DNA of 64,000 nucleotides from assembly GCF_963675305.1 (NCBI RefSeq), contig NZ_OY776147.1, forward strand, positions 930,001-994,000, in the 5' to 3' direction. Each line of letters starts with the position of its first letter. The first letter of the stretch is position 1. Source of the DNA: an uncultured Hyphomonas sp. Its GTDB lineage: Bacteria; Pseudomonadota; Alphaproteobacteria; Caulobacterales; Hyphomonadaceae. The position numbers and the translations under genes are program-made. A model generated the notes under the pieces. The model had not been told where the DNA came from. It ran no database searches and worked only from the letters and a program-made list of their open reading frames with translations. Positions 31,698-41,136 of the stretch are shown one piece after another.

Positions 31698-33311
31698 ATG
31701 GTACTGAATTATTCTACCTTCGGTGTTCAGGGATCCGGGAAAACCCAAGAAGAACATCTGCTGCATCAGGCGAAACAATTTCTCCAACAAAAGAAATACC
31801 AGGAAGCGCTGGATTGCTGCCGGCAAGTGCTGGAAAAAAATGCTGAAAGCGCAGACGGCTATTTTTTGATGGGCGTTATTGCCTGTGAAAATCATGACTA
31901 CCGAAACGCGCTCGGATTGCTCGAAGGCGCTGTCCGGAAAGGCTATCCGGGATCGGGGCCCTTTGTGCAGGCCGCCCGGTCGCTGGTTGGTCTCAGTCAG
32001 CCTGCACAGGCATTAAGGTGTCTGGATCAGGCGAAGACGAGAAATCCACGCGATGGCTACACACTTGCTCTGATTGGTACGACACTGAGCAAACTGGATC
32101 GCCACGAGGAGGCAGTCGAGTTTCACAGGAAAGCGACTGAAGCTTCGCCCGGGGATGCGCTGAGTTTCTTCAATCTTGGATCTGCCCTTCAGTTCCTCGG
32201 GAAATTTAAAGAGGCGAGGGAAGCCTACAGGACTGCCTTGCGTCTGGCGCCCGGTTTCACCGCGGCGCAGATGCACTTGACGCAGATTACCAGGCAAACG
32301 CCGGAAAAAAATGACCTGGCCGTACTCCAGCAAGCCTGGAGCCAACGTAACCCGCAGGATGCAGAAGGCGGGCTGGTCCTGGCGCACGCAATCGCCAAGG
32401 TTCATGAGGATCTCGGCGATCCTCAATCCGTCATGGTCTGGCTGGAGCGGGGCAAAGCACTCGTCCGCCCGCATGTGCCTGACCGCGAGGCCGACGACCA
32501 TGCCGCATACGAAGCAGCGAAAGCGCTGGCGAATCGCCTGCCCATCAATGCGGCAACGCCAGCTGATGGGCCTGTATTCATTGTAGGGCTTCCCAGAAGC
32601 GGGACGACATTGGTCGACCGGATTCTTTCCAGCCACTCCCAGATCGTGTCTGCCGGGGAACGCCACGAATTTGGCGCCTGTCTTCAACAGGCCACAGGGG
32701 GAACCCGAAAAGAAGTTGTTGATGCCGAAGTGATTGCCCGTGCAGCTCATGCAGACCTTGCTGCGGTTGGCGGGGCGTATCTCGATAGAGTGCGGGCCAT
32801 TCTTGGAAACGACCAGCGCTTTGTCGACAAGATGCCGGTGAATGCGTTCTTTGTCCCGGCCATTCTGGCTGCGTTGCCTTCCTCGCGTGTGATCTGCCTC
32901 CGGCGGCAAGCGCCTGACAGCGTCCTCAGCGTTTACAAGCAGCATTTCGCGGCATCCACATCGCTCTATAGCTATGCCTATGATCTGCGGAAGCTCACCA
33001 ATTACGTTGCGGATTTCCATGATCTTGCGGACACGTATTCGCAGGCGCTGCCGCAATCGAGATTCCGATTGGTCGACTATGAAAGTCTTGTCGATGACGC
33101 CGAGGCGGAGATTCGGGGCATGCTGGAATTTGCCGGACTTGGGTTTGAGCCGGCTTGCCTGAACTTCCACGAGAATGCTGCGCCCGTTGCGACCGCCAGT
33201 GTCAGCCAGGTGCGGCAGCCGATCTACAACTCTGCGAAAGGGCGCTGGAAAAAGTATGAAGCTTCGCTTGAGCCAGCCTTAGCCGTTCTGCGTGAACGGG
33301 GCCGCTTGTAG
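31698..33311 (+). CDS. TPR-repeat sulfotransferase
   Basis: A 537-residue protein. Residues ~15-210 are tandem TPR units (AKQFLQQKKYQEALDCCRQV; DALSFFNLGSALQFLGKFKE). Residues ~290-530 form a PAPS-dependent sulfotransferase: 5' PSB loop VGLPRSGTTLVDRILSSHSQ (about 296-315), a 3'-phosphate-binding region around ICLRRQAPDSVLSVYKQHF, and C-terminal SVSQVRQPIYNSAKGRWKKY. It probably transfers sulfate to a polysaccharide or protein. Codons are visibly less GC-rich than the neighbours, and the gene separates ccmH from degP, which are adjacent in rhizobia, so it looks acquired. No clear RBS precedes the ATG. Confidence 0.85.
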   Translation: MVLNYSTFGVQGSGKTQEEHLLHQAKQFLQQKKYQEALDCCRQVLEKNAESADGYFLMGVIACENHDYRNALGLLEGAVRKGYPGSGPFVQAARSLVGLSQPAQALRCLDQAKTRNPRDGYTLALIGTTLSKLDRHEEAVEFHRKATEASPGDALSFFNLGSALQFLGKFKEAREAYRTALRLAPGFTAAQMHLTQITRQTPEKNDLAVLQQAWSQRNPQDAEGGLVLAHAIAKVHEDLGDPQSVMVWLERGKALVRPHVPDREADDHAAYEAAKALANRLPINAATPADGPVFIVGLPRSGTTLVDRILSSHSQIVSAGERHEFGACLQQATGGTRKEVVDAEVIARAAHADLAAVGGAYLDRVRAILGNDQRFVDKMPVNAFFVPAILAALPSSRVICLRRQAPDSVLSVYKQHFAASTSLYSYAYDLRKLTNYVADFHDLADTYSQALPQSRFRLVDYESLVDDAEAEIRGMLEFAGLGFEPACLNFHENAAPVATASVSQVRQPIYNSAKGRWKKYEASLEPALAVLRERGRL

Positions 33312-33981
33312 AAGACAAGGTCGTGCGAAAGATCCGTCTTTTCCGCTGAACGACCTTATTCAACCAGAGCAAATCAGGGAATGTAAGCGGAGGTTTGCCG
33401 GCGCCGCACCCCCGTGGGAATAGCCGTCAGGCTGGGTGGGGACATTGCTTGACGTCTGATTGGGACTTCATGAGCCACCTTGGCAGTAGGCGAGCATCAC
33501 GAAGTGGTGATTGACACCGGTGAGCCCGGGGAATGGGCCTTTCCAGCGCCGGCAACTGTTCTGAGGCATAGGCGCGAGCCCGCAATAGCCTGTCTGGCAT
33601 GCGATGCATCAAGCGCACTAATCAGCCCCTCCTGATCCGTCTTGAAAATCAGTATGTCTCGCAAACTGTAGTATTTCAAGGGTTTTTTCGTGATTATCAT
33701 CCTATCGGTATGAATAACCGCAATTACACTCCAAGTGTCAGTATATTCGTGAAAGTTACACGGTGCCTGTCAGTGATAACACAAGTGAAGAACTTATCTC
33801 TCGGGGGGCGCGCGACTTCTGGGCAGGCCGGACGGGGGCACGTGCAGCGGGATCCGGAGGCGGTCTGAACACCTGATTCCATTCGACTTACTGTCTTTTA
33901 ATGACCACATTCGGTCTCGTATGATTATGTAACCGTCGTCCAGACAAACGACGTTTTTTCAGAGAGTTGGAGAGAGAAATC
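33312..33981. other. 670-base non-coding region with hairpins, possible gene remnants
   Basis: No convincing gene. Short open frames exist on both strands (for example a minus-strand frame of 67 codons at 33497-33700 with a weak GATAGG before its ATG), but none has a recognisable motif. AAGGTCGT (33317-33324) pairs with ACGACCTT (33350-33357) just after the sulfotransferase stop and may terminate it. The 33600-33800 part is distinctly A/T-rich. The promoter of degP must lie in the last ~200 bases. Confidence 0.6.
33934..33959 (+). terminator. Terminator-like hairpin with T run immediately before degP
   Basis: CGTCGT (33934-33939) and ACGACG (33948-33953) form a 6-bp stem with an 8-base loop followed by six T (33954-33959). 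It ends only 22 bases before the degP ATG, so it either ends incoming transcription or, if degP is transcribed through it, acts as an attenuator. Confidence 0.5.
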
Positions 33982-35517
33982 ATGAAACTTGGCATTTCTC
34001 GGCAGGCACTGGTTGCAGCGCTTTTCGGAGCCGCAGCAGTTGGGACCTTGTCGATCGCACCTCAGATTCTCAGCCCTGAGGCAGGCGCTCAGCCGATCGC
34101 GATCCAGGCGCCCGCGGGCGCGCCGATGAGTTTTGCCGATCTGATCGAGCGCGTTGAGCCGGCGGTCGTCAGCGTCAATGTGTTGTCCGAGCGCGAAGTG
34201 AACGATGCCGGCGACATGCAGGAATTCTTCGAGCAGTTCCGCGGACTTCCCGGCCTCGACGATTTCCTGGAAGAGCGCCGCCAGCAGCAGGAAGAGGGCG
34301 ATGAACCGCAGACGCGCGAAGCGCGGTCACTGGGTTCCGGTTTCTTCATCTCTCAGGATGGGTACATCGTGACCAACAATCACGTGGTCCAGAACGCGGT
34401 CCAGATCGAAGTCGTCACCAAGGACGGCGACGAGCTGGAAGCGGAACTCGTGGGTACCGACCCCGACACAGACCTCGCCGTGATCAAGGTGAAGGACAAG
34501 GGAACCTATCCCTATGTCCGCTTTGGAAATTCCCACAATCTGCGCAAGGGTGACTGGGTTGTCGCCCTCGGCAACCCCTTCGGTTTCAGCGGCACGGCCA
34601 CGGCCGGCATCCTGTCAGCCGATGGCCGTGAGCTGGGCAATGACAGCCCGTACACTGACTTTCTCCAGATCGACGCGGCCATCAACCGCGGCAACTCCGG
34701 CGGGCCGACCTTCGACCTGCACGGCAATGTCGTGGGCGTGAACACGCAGATCCTTTCGCCGACGGGCGGGTCTGTCGGCATCGGCTTTGCCATCCCGGCT
34801 GAGCTGGCTCAGGAAGTGACCCAGGCCATCATCAAGGATGGCCACGTGTCCCGCGGCTGGCTGGGCGTTCAGATCCAGGACCTGACCGAGGATATGGCCG
34901 AAGCCCAGGGCATGCCGAACAATGACGGCTCCATCATTGCCGACGTCACCGAAGACAGCCCGGCAGACAAGGGCGGCCTTCAGCGCGGCGACATCATCCT
35001 GTCCGTGAACGGGCAGAAGGTGAGCGATGCGACCTCGACCACCCGACTCGTCGGGCGGCTGATCGCCAACACGTCGAACAAGTTCGACATCATGCGCGGC
35101 GGCAAGCGGCAGACTATCGATGTCGTGGTCGGCGAACGCGGTGACAGCCTGAATGCCCGCCGCCTTCCGGCCTCGGCCCTGTCAAACGACTCCGGCGACA
35201 CAGGCGATGAAGCCACCATGTCGTCCCTCGGCGTGACGTTCGTGCCGCTGGATGACGAGATGCGCCAGCGCCTGGGCCTCGATGCAGACGAAGCCGGCCT
35301 CGTGATTTCCGAGGTCGAGCGCGGCGGCGCCATCGAAGAAGCCGGTCTCCAGCGTGGCATGGTCATCCTGGAAGCCAATAATGAACCGGTCTCCAGCGTC
35401 GACGTTCTGAAGAAAGCGATCGATGCCGCGAAGAAGGCGAACCGGACGAAAGTTCTGATCGCCGTGCGTGTCGGCCAGATCACGACCTACCGCACCATCG
35501 ACATCAGCGAAGACTAA
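33982..35517 (+). CDS. degP: Periplasmic serine protease/chaperone DegP/HtrA (Do-like)
   Basis: A 511-residue protein with an N-terminal signal (about 1-35). The trypsin-like domain holds the catalytic triad in TNNHVV (His), PDTDLAVIK (Asp) and RGNSGGPTF (Ser), and two PDZ domains follow (about 285-375, GWLGVQIQDL; and about 405-500, LGLDADEAGLVISEVERGGA). It degrades or refolds damaged envelope proteins. ATG 33982 has GGAGAGAG 7 bases upstream; a start five codons earlier overlaps that RBS. It is followed by a two-component system and glnE, as in rhizobia downstream of cycHJKL. Confidence 0.94.
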   Translation: MKLGISRQALVAALFGAAAVGTLSIAPQILSPEAGAQPIAIQAPAGAPMSFADLIERVEPAVVSVNVLSEREVNDAGDMQEFFEQFRGLPGLDDFLEERRQQQEEGDEPQTREARSLGSGFFISQDGYIVTNNHVVQNAVQIEVVTKDGDELEAELVGTDPDTDLAVIKVKDKGTYPYVRFGNSHNLRKGDWVVALGNPFGFSGTATAGILSADGRELGNDSPYTDFLQIDAAINRGNSGGPTFDLHGNVVGVNTQILSPTGGSVGIGFAIPAELAQEVTQAIIKDGHVSRGWLGVQIQDLTEDMAEAQGMPNNDGSIIADVTEDSPADKGGLQRGDIILSVNGQKVSDATSTTRLVGRLIANTSNKFDIMRGGKRQTIDVVVGERGDSLNARRLPASALSNDSGDTGDEATMSSLGVTFVPLDDEMRQRLGLDADEAGLVISEVERGGAIEEAGLQRGMVILEANNEPVSSVDVLKKAIDAAKKANRTKVLIAVRVGQITTYRTIDISED

Positions 35518-35555
35518 GTGAGGCGCATATGCTAGACACAGTTCAGGAGGATCCC

Positions 35556-36230
35556 ATGCGTGTGCTGGTGATCGAAGACGACGCAGAAATGGCTGGCTTC
35601 ATCGAGAAGGTCCTCGTTGAGGCCGGGCACTCGGTGGACAAGGCAGACGATGGCGAACGCGGCCTTGCCAAGGCCCGCTCCGAAGAGTTCGACGCGATGG
35701 TCGTCGACCGCATGCTGCCTGAGAAGGACGGCTTGACCCTGCTGAAGGAATTCCGCGATGCGGGCGGCACAACGCCTGCGCTGTTCCTGTCCGCCCTGGG
35801 CGATGTCCAGAACAAGGTGCAGGGCCTGAAGGCTGGTGCCGAAGACTATCTTGCCAAGCCTTTTGCTCCGGCGGAACTGGCCGCGCGTGTCGAGGCTCTC
35901 GGCCGCCGTACACCTGGACAGGAACCGCCTGTCACGGTGCTCAAGGCTGGCGATCTCGAAATGAACCTGCTGACCCGCAAGGTCACCCGGGCCGGGCAGA
36001 AGATTGACCTGCAGCCGCGCGAATTCCGCCTGCTGGAATATCTGATGCGCCATGCCGGACAGGTCGTGACGCGTACCATGCTGCTGGAAAAAGTGTGGGA
36101 CTATAATTTCGATCCGCAGACCAATGTGATCGACGTTCACGTCTCGCGCCTGCGCGCCAAGATCGACAAGGAATTCGACGAGCCTCTGCTGCACACGGTC
36201 CGCGGGGCCGGATACAGGCTGCAGGGCTAG
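35556..36230 (+). CDS. OmpR-family response regulator downstream of degP
   Basis: A 224-residue regulator: receiver with EDD (8-10), Asp51 (VVDRMLPEKDG) and the Lys of YLAKPF; winged-helix DNA-binding domain about 130-222 (LQPREFRLLEYLMRHAGQVV, DVHVSRLRAKID). AGGAGG is 6 bases before ATG 35556, ruling out an in-frame start nine codons earlier. Its location after degP suggests envelope-stress control. The kinase follows 32 bases later. Confidence 0.9.
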   Translation: MRVLVIEDDAEMAGFIEKVLVEAGHSVDKADDGERGLAKARSEEFDAMVVDRMLPEKDGLTLLKEFRDAGGTTPALFLSALGDVQNKVQGLKAGAEDYLAKPFAPAELAARVEALGRRTPGQEPPVTVLKAGDLEMNLLTRKVTRAGQKIDLQPREFRLLEYLMRHAGQVVTRTMLLEKVWDYNFDPQTNVIDVHVSRLRAKIDKEFDEPLLHTVRGAGYRLQG

Positions 36231-36262
36231 ACGGACGGGCAGGGCGCTGGCACTAGCGAGCC

Positions 36263-37663
36263 ATGAAATTCGCCCTCCCGACTTTCCTGCGAACGACGAC
36301 CTTCAAACTGGCGCTGCTCTACAGCGCCATGTTTGCGGCGTTTTCGGCGGCGCTGCTGGTCTATCTCTATTATTCGACAGTCTATTACATCCGCGCCGAA
36401 TCCGACCGGCGGATGGACCTCGAATTCGAGCAATTGGGCAATGCCTACTTCACCGGAGGCATGGAGCGCCTCAGTGAGTCGGTGTTCGAGCGGATGACCC
36501 GCAACGGGTCGACCTTTTTCTACTATCTCGAAGACTCTTCGGGCCGCCGCATCGCCGGCCACTTCCAGCGCATGCCGGCGCACAATCCGGACCTGGACGT
36601 CCAGACCGTCTATTTCGAAGTCACCTTGACGGAGCCCGACGGGTCTGAAGTCGTCCGCCCTGTAGCAGGCCGCATTGTGCGCCTGCGTGACAATGGCGGG
36701 GCGCTGCTTGTCGCCTTCGATACGGCGCAGCAGACAGCGATTGTCGGGCGGATCCAGAATGCCATCTTTATTGCAGCTCCCATCGGACTGGTGCTGTCCC
36801 TTCTGGGAGGTCTGCTGATTTCCCGCGGCGCGGCGCGGCGAGCGGATGAGCTGGCGCGGACCGCTGAAATGGTCATGGGCGGCGAGCTTGGCAGGCGCGT
36901 GCCGGTGCGCGGATCCGGGGATGAGTTCGACCGGCTGGGCCAGCGCATGAATGCCATGCTCGACCAGATCGAGAAGCTGGTGGAATCCACCCGCAACACC
37001 GGCAATGCCATCGCGCACGACCTGCGCTCGCCGCTGTCCCGCCTGCGTAACCGGCTGGAGATTGCCCTCTCCGAGCCGATGTCACGCGAGAGTGCTGAGG
37101 CGACGCTGGGCGAGACGGTCGAGGAAGTGGACCGGGTGCTCGGCACGTTCAACGCCATCCTGCGCCTCGCCCGGCTGGAGGCCGGCGCCGAGGGCGAGCG
37201 CGTGCGGATGGATGTCAGCGAACTGGCGGAGGAACTCGCCGAATTGTTCGAACCGGCCTGCGACGAAGCCGAGCAGAGTTTCCGGAGCCAGATTGCGAAA
37301 CATCTCATGGTGCTTGGAGACCGGGACCTGATCGGCCAGGCGCTGTCGAACCTGCTCGACAATGCGATCAAATACACGCCCGCCGGAGGAACGATCCAGT
37401 TCACCGTGGCGCGCGGACCGGAAGGCACGGTCGATCTGACGGTGATTGATACGGGGCCGGGTGTGCCTCCGGATGCCCGCAAACGCGTTGTGCAACGGTT
37501 CCAGCGGATGGACTCTGCGCGCACCCAGCCTGGCAGCGGGCTGGGCCTCGCGCTTGTTGTGTCGGTTGCGGAAATGCACGGCGGGGAGCTTATTCTTTCG
37601 GATGGCAATGGCCCGGCGGGGTCGCCCGGCCTGAAGGCGACGCTGAGACTGCCGAGGGCCTAG
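36263..37663 (+). CDS. Sensor histidine kinase downstream of degP
   Basis: A 466-residue kinase: TM1 about 14-37, a periplasmic sensor of about 130 residues, TM2 about 170-190, HAMP (about 190-242, RRADELARTAEMVMGGELGR), HisKA with His252 in GNAIAHDLRSPLSRLRNRL, and an HATPase with N box LLDNAIKYTPAGG, G1 DTGPGVP and G2 GSGLGLALV. Partner of the response regulator before it. Confidence 0.9.
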   Translation: MKFALPTFLRTTTFKLALLYSAMFAAFSAALLVYLYYSTVYYIRAESDRRMDLEFEQLGNAYFTGGMERLSESVFERMTRNGSTFFYYLEDSSGRRIAGHFQRMPAHNPDLDVQTVYFEVTLTEPDGSEVVRPVAGRIVRLRDNGGALLVAFDTAQQTAIVGRIQNAIFIAAPIGLVLSLLGGLLISRGAARRADELARTAEMVMGGELGRRVPVRGSGDEFDRLGQRMNAMLDQIEKLVESTRNTGNAIAHDLRSPLSRLRNRLEIALSEPMSRESAEATLGETVEEVDRVLGTFNAILRLARLEAGAEGERVRMDVSELAEELAELFEPACDEAEQSFRSQIAKHLMVLGDRDLIGQALSNLLDNAIKYTPAGGTIQFTVARGPEGTVDLTVIDTGPGVPPDARKRVVQRFQRMDSARTQPGSGLGLALVVSVAEMHGGELILSDGNGPAGSPGLKATLRLPRA

Positions 37664-37666
37664 GGC

Positions 37667-40354
37667 ATGCTGAATGTAAGACCGATTGCGGAAACGCCGG
37701 AAGCGGCTCTGGCGCTCGCCATTGACCGGGCGCCCTATCTCAGGCGGCTTGCGGGGCGGGACCTGGAAGACGCAGACTGGCGTGAAGCCCTCGAAACGGT
37801 GCGTATGCTGCCGAAACTTGGCGAGCGGCCGATGGAAGAGGCGATGCGCATCCTGCGCCGCGCCAAGCAGGCAACACATCTCTCGCTCGCCGGGGACGAC
37901 CTGTCCGGCAAGCTGGATGTGATGGACGTCACACTGGTGTTGACGGAACTTGCCTGCGAATGCGTCGACACGGCACTTAAAGTAGCCCTCGCGCATTACG
38001 GCCTGACAGGCGACGGTATCTTCGCCATCGCGCTCGGCAAGATGGGCGCGTTTGAACTCAACTATTCCAGCGATATCGACTTCTGCCTCTTCTACGATCC
38101 GGACGTGTTCGATGGCGGGGAGCGCTCTCCCGGTGAGGCGGCCCAGCGCGTCGCGCGTGATATCGTGCGGATGTTCGATGACATCACCGAAGACGGCTAT
38201 GTCTTCCGGACCGATCTGCGCTTGCGGCCGGATCCGTCCTCGACGCCTCTGGCCGTGTCCACGGCCATGGCGGAAGTCTATTATGAGAGCGTCGGCCAGA
38301 ACTGGGAACGGATGGTCTGGATCAAGGCGCGGCCGGCTGCCGGAGACCTCGCCGCCGCCAAACGTTTCCTGAAGGGGATGGAGCCCTATGTCTGGCGCCG
38401 GAACCTCGATTACTGGGCCATTGGGGACATTCAGGCGATCAAGCGGATGATCAATACCAAGGCCAAGGCCCGGGAGTTCAGTATTCCGAACCCGGACATA
38501 AAACTTGGACCCGGCGGCATTCGCGAGATCGAATTCTTTGTGCAGACTCAACAGCTGATCCTGGGTGGCAGGCGCCCGGAACTGCGGGACAACACCACGC
38601 TCGGCGCAATGGAGGCCCTGCGTGCAGGCGGCGTGGTCGAGGACGAAACGGCACGAGACCTGACCGAAGCCTATCGCCAGTTGCGCAATGTGGAACACCG
38701 CATCCAGATGCGGAACGATGAGCAGACCCACACGCTGCCAAAAGCCCCTGAGGCGCGCGAGGCGGTCGCCTTTCTCAGCGGTTATGGCAATCTGGAGGAA
38801 TTCGACCGGGACGTCCTTGAAACACGCCGGATCGTCCAGTCGGCCTATGATGCCCTGTTTGCTGCGGAAGACCGCGCGGCGGGTGAGACCCGTTCGGGCA
38901 ATTTCGTCTTCACCGGCGTCGACGATGATCCGGGAACGGTCGAAACCCTGCGCAATCTGGGTTTCAGCGATCCGAGTGCGGCGATTGAGACCATCCGCAG
39001 CTGGCACCGGGGCCGTGTGCTCGCCACACGTACGGCGCGCGGGCGCGAATTGCTGACGGCGATCCTGCCGCGTCTTCTGGAAGACATGGGAAAGACGGGC
39101 GAGGCGGATGAGGCCTTCCGCTGGTTCTCCCGCTTCTTCGGGGGCCTGTCGTCCGGTGTGCAGACGCTGGCCATGTTGCTGGCGGAGCCTGACCTGCTGG
39201 ACGACCTTGTTGCAACGCTCGCACTGGCGCCGCGGCTTGCGGAAATCCTGTCGCGCCGGCCGGACCTCCTGGAGTCGCTCGTCAGCGGGCAGGCGCCGGT
39301 GCGGCCCGAGATCGGTCCGGACACAAGTTTCGATACGGCGCTCGACGCCTGGCGCCGCTATCACCGTGACCAGCACTTCCTGACCGGCCACCGCCTGCTG
39401 CATGGCCTGATCCCGGCACGGGATGCAGCGGAATACTGGACCGCGCTGGCCGATGATACGATCACAGAGATGGCGGCCGCCGCGAAGTCGGAAACCGAGC
39501 GGCGCAACGGGCCCCAGCCGGGCGAGTGGGCCGTGTTTGCCATGGGCAAGCTTGGCGGCAAGGAACTCACGGCGGGATCCGATCTCGACATCCTCGTCAT
39601 CTATGATGCCGATCCGATGGAGGCGCAGACCTGGTACACGCGTTTCACGCAGCGCCTGATCACCGCGCTTTCGGCCCCGACGGCGGAAGGCGCGCTCTAT
39701 GAGGTCGACATGCGCCTGCGCCCCTCCGGCCGGGCCGGGCCCGTGGCCGTCAGCCTGCCGGCCTTCACCTCCTATCAGAACAAGGATGCCTGGACCTGGG
39801 AGCATATGGCGCTGACCCGCCTGCGTCCGGTGACAGGCGACCCGGCACTCGGAAGCAAGGTGATGGAGATCGCAATCGACGCCATCACAAGCCGCGCGCA
39901 GACGAATGCCGCCTCCATCCCGGCCGACATCACCGACATGCGCCAGCGGCTTTATCGGGAAAAGCCGGGCAAGGGGCTGTGGGATCTCAAAACCGCTGCG
40001 GGCGGTCTGATCGATGTGGAATTCATTGTGCAGCAGGACATGCTGATGAGCGGCAGACCGGATGCGATCTGCGCCTCGACGCGGGATGCCATTGCCTATG
40101 CGAGCTTCAATGTCGAGGAGCGCCTGGTCCTTACCGAGGGGCTCAGCCTGCTGCAGGCGCTGCAACAGGTCCAGCGCGTCGCCATCGGGACCGAAACGCG
40201 GTCGGATGCGATGCCGGCCGGCTTGCGGGACCGGCTTTGCCGCGCGGTTGAAGCGGGCACGTTCCGGGATCTGGAAACTGAATTATCTTCCACAAAATCA
40301 AGCCTCCACCAGATCGCTGTGGAAAAACTGCACCTCGATGCGACGGAAAGCTGA
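37667..40354 (+). CDS. glnE: Bifunctional glutamine synthetase adenylyltransferase/deadenylylase
   Basis: An 895-residue enzyme that switches glutamine synthetase off by adenylylation and on by deadenylylation under PII control. Two nucleotidyltransferase domains are visible: N-terminal with ALGKMGAFELNYSSDIDFCL (about 125-144, deadenylylase) and C-terminal with AMGKLGGKELTAGSDLDILV (about 625-644, adenylylase). Each is followed by a helical GlnD/PII-uridylyltransferase-like domain (LGPGGIREIEFFVQTQQLIL; TAAGGLIDVEFIVQQDMLM). Slightly shorter than the usual ~950 residues. Begins 3 bases after the kinase stop. Confidence 0.96.
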   Translation: MLNVRPIAETPEAALALAIDRAPYLRRLAGRDLEDADWREALETVRMLPKLGERPMEEAMRILRRAKQATHLSLAGDDLSGKLDVMDVTLVLTELACECVDTALKVALAHYGLTGDGIFAIALGKMGAFELNYSSDIDFCLFYDPDVFDGGERSPGEAAQRVARDIVRMFDDITEDGYVFRTDLRLRPDPSSTPLAVSTAMAEVYYESVGQNWERMVWIKARPAAGDLAAAKRFLKGMEPYVWRRNLDYWAIGDIQAIKRMINTKAKAREFSIPNPDIKLGPGGIREIEFFVQTQQLILGGRRPELRDNTTLGAMEALRAGGVVEDETARDLTEAYRQLRNVEHRIQMRNDEQTHTLPKAPEAREAVAFLSGYGNLEEFDRDVLETRRIVQSAYDALFAAEDRAAGETRSGNFVFTGVDDDPGTVETLRNLGFSDPSAAIETIRSWHRGRVLATRTARGRELLTAILPRLLEDMGKTGEADEAFRWFSRFFGGLSSGVQTLAMLLAEPDLLDDLVATLALAPRLAEILSRRPDLLESLVSGQAPVRPEIGPDTSFDTALDAWRRYHRDQHFLTGHRLLHGLIPARDAAEYWTALADDTITEMAAAAKSETERRNGPQPGEWAVFAMGKLGGKELTAGSDLDILVIYDADPMEAQTWYTRFTQRLITALSAPTAEGALYEVDMRLRPSGRAGPVAVSLPAFTSYQNKDAWTWEHMALTRLRPVTGDPALGSKVMEIAIDAITSRAQTNAASIPADITDMRQRLYREKPGKGLWDLKTAAGGLIDVEFIVQQDMLMSGRPDAICASTRDAIAYASFNVEERLVLTEGLSLLQALQQVQRVAIGTETRSDAMPAGLRDRLCRAVEAGTFRDLETELSSTKSSLHQIAVEKLHLDATES

Positions 40355-40421
40355 TCCTCCCCCGTTTTATGAACACTGGCTGCCCTGAACGAGCGGCAGT
40401 CCAATGAGAGGAGTTCCCCCT

Positions 40422-41036
40422 ATGAAACGTATTTTTCTCGCGACAGCGTCCCTTGCTGCGGTGGCGATGGTCACCCTGCCTGCAATGGCTGGTCCGCGCG
40501 GTGGCCCCGGCAGTGGTCCGGGCATGATGAAAGACCGTATGGTCGAAATGATGGACACGGATGGTGACGGTCAGGTCTCTGACGCGGAAATCAAGGCACA
40601 CAAAGCGGCGATGTTCGTGGCGATCGACACCAATGGTGACGGTCAGCTTTCGCAGGACGAATTGTCCGCGCACCACGACGTCATGCGCGCCCAGATGCAA
40701 GCACGGTTTGAGGAACGCCGCGGCGACCGCGTGGACTACATGTTTGAGCGGTATGACACCAACAAGGATGGGTCGATCACGCGTGATGAAGTGACGGCGG
40801 CCCAGGCGGCACGGGCGGCGGAATGGAAAGCAAAAAAAGCTGAACGCAAAGCCCAGTGGGCCGAGAAGGGCGCCCAGATGCAGGCCAAGCGGTTTGCGGA
40901 CATGGACAAGGACGGCAATGGCACGATCAGCCAGGAAGAGTTCGAATCCGCGCCCATGGGTCACGGCCGGCGCGGTAAGTTCGGCCCGCCCGGCATGGAT
41001 GACATGCCGCCCCCCCCGCCGCCGGTAGACGAATAA
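40422..41036 (+). CDS. Secreted four-EF-hand calcium-binding protein
   Basis: A 204-residue protein with a signal peptide (cleavage near AMA at 21-23). Four EF-hand loops with Asp at position 1 and Glu at position 12 lie at about 45-56 (DTDGDGQVSDAE), 69-80 (DTNGDGQLSQDE), 112-123 (DTNKDGSITRDE) and 162-173 (DKDGNGTISQEE). A Lys/Arg/Ala helix separates 3 and 4, and the tail ends in poly-Pro. ATG 40422 has GAGGAG 11 bases upstream. It is followed by an ECF sigma operon. Periplasmic Ca2+ or metal binding is likely; the partner is unknown. Confidence 0.88.
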   Translation: MKRIFLATASLAAVAMVTLPAMAGPRGGPGSGPGMMKDRMVEMMDTDGDGQVSDAEIKAHKAAMFVAIDTNGDGQLSQDELSAHHDVMRAQMQARFEERRGDRVDYMFERYDTNKDGSITRDEVTAAQAARAAEWKAKKAERKAQWAEKGAQMQAKRFADMDKDGNGTISQEEFESAPMGHGRRGKFGPPGMDDMPPPPPPVDE

Positions 41037-41067
41037 GAGATCGGGCTCAGGCCCGGTAGGGCGGCTC

Positions 41068-41106
41068 TGCACGCATTCAGCCGGCAAGATGTGTTGAATG
41101 CGTGCA
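41068..41106. promoter_or_regulatory. Perfect 12-bp inverted repeat upstream of the ECF sigma gene
   Basis: TGCACGCATTCA (41068-41079) and TGAATGCGTGCA (41095-41106) are exact inverted arms separated by 15 bases, located 30 bases before the GTG start of the sigma gene. No T run follows, so it is not a normal terminator. It may be an operator or a leader hairpin that regulates the sigma operon. A smaller GC hairpin (CGGGC-tcag-GCCCG) precedes it. Confidence 0.6.
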
Positions 41107-41136
41107 CCCGCGCCTTAACGGAGTAAGCTCGGTTCC

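Noticed and set aside
33497..33700. Possible 67-residue gene on the minus strand in the degP upstream region
   Set aside because: Weak RBS, no motif, and abrupt composition change mid-frame. Kept only as a possible remnant in the intergenic entry.
37082..40165. A 1027-codon minus-strand frame opposite glnE and the kinase
   Set aside because: It spans two well-defined genes on the other strand and has no recognisable domain.
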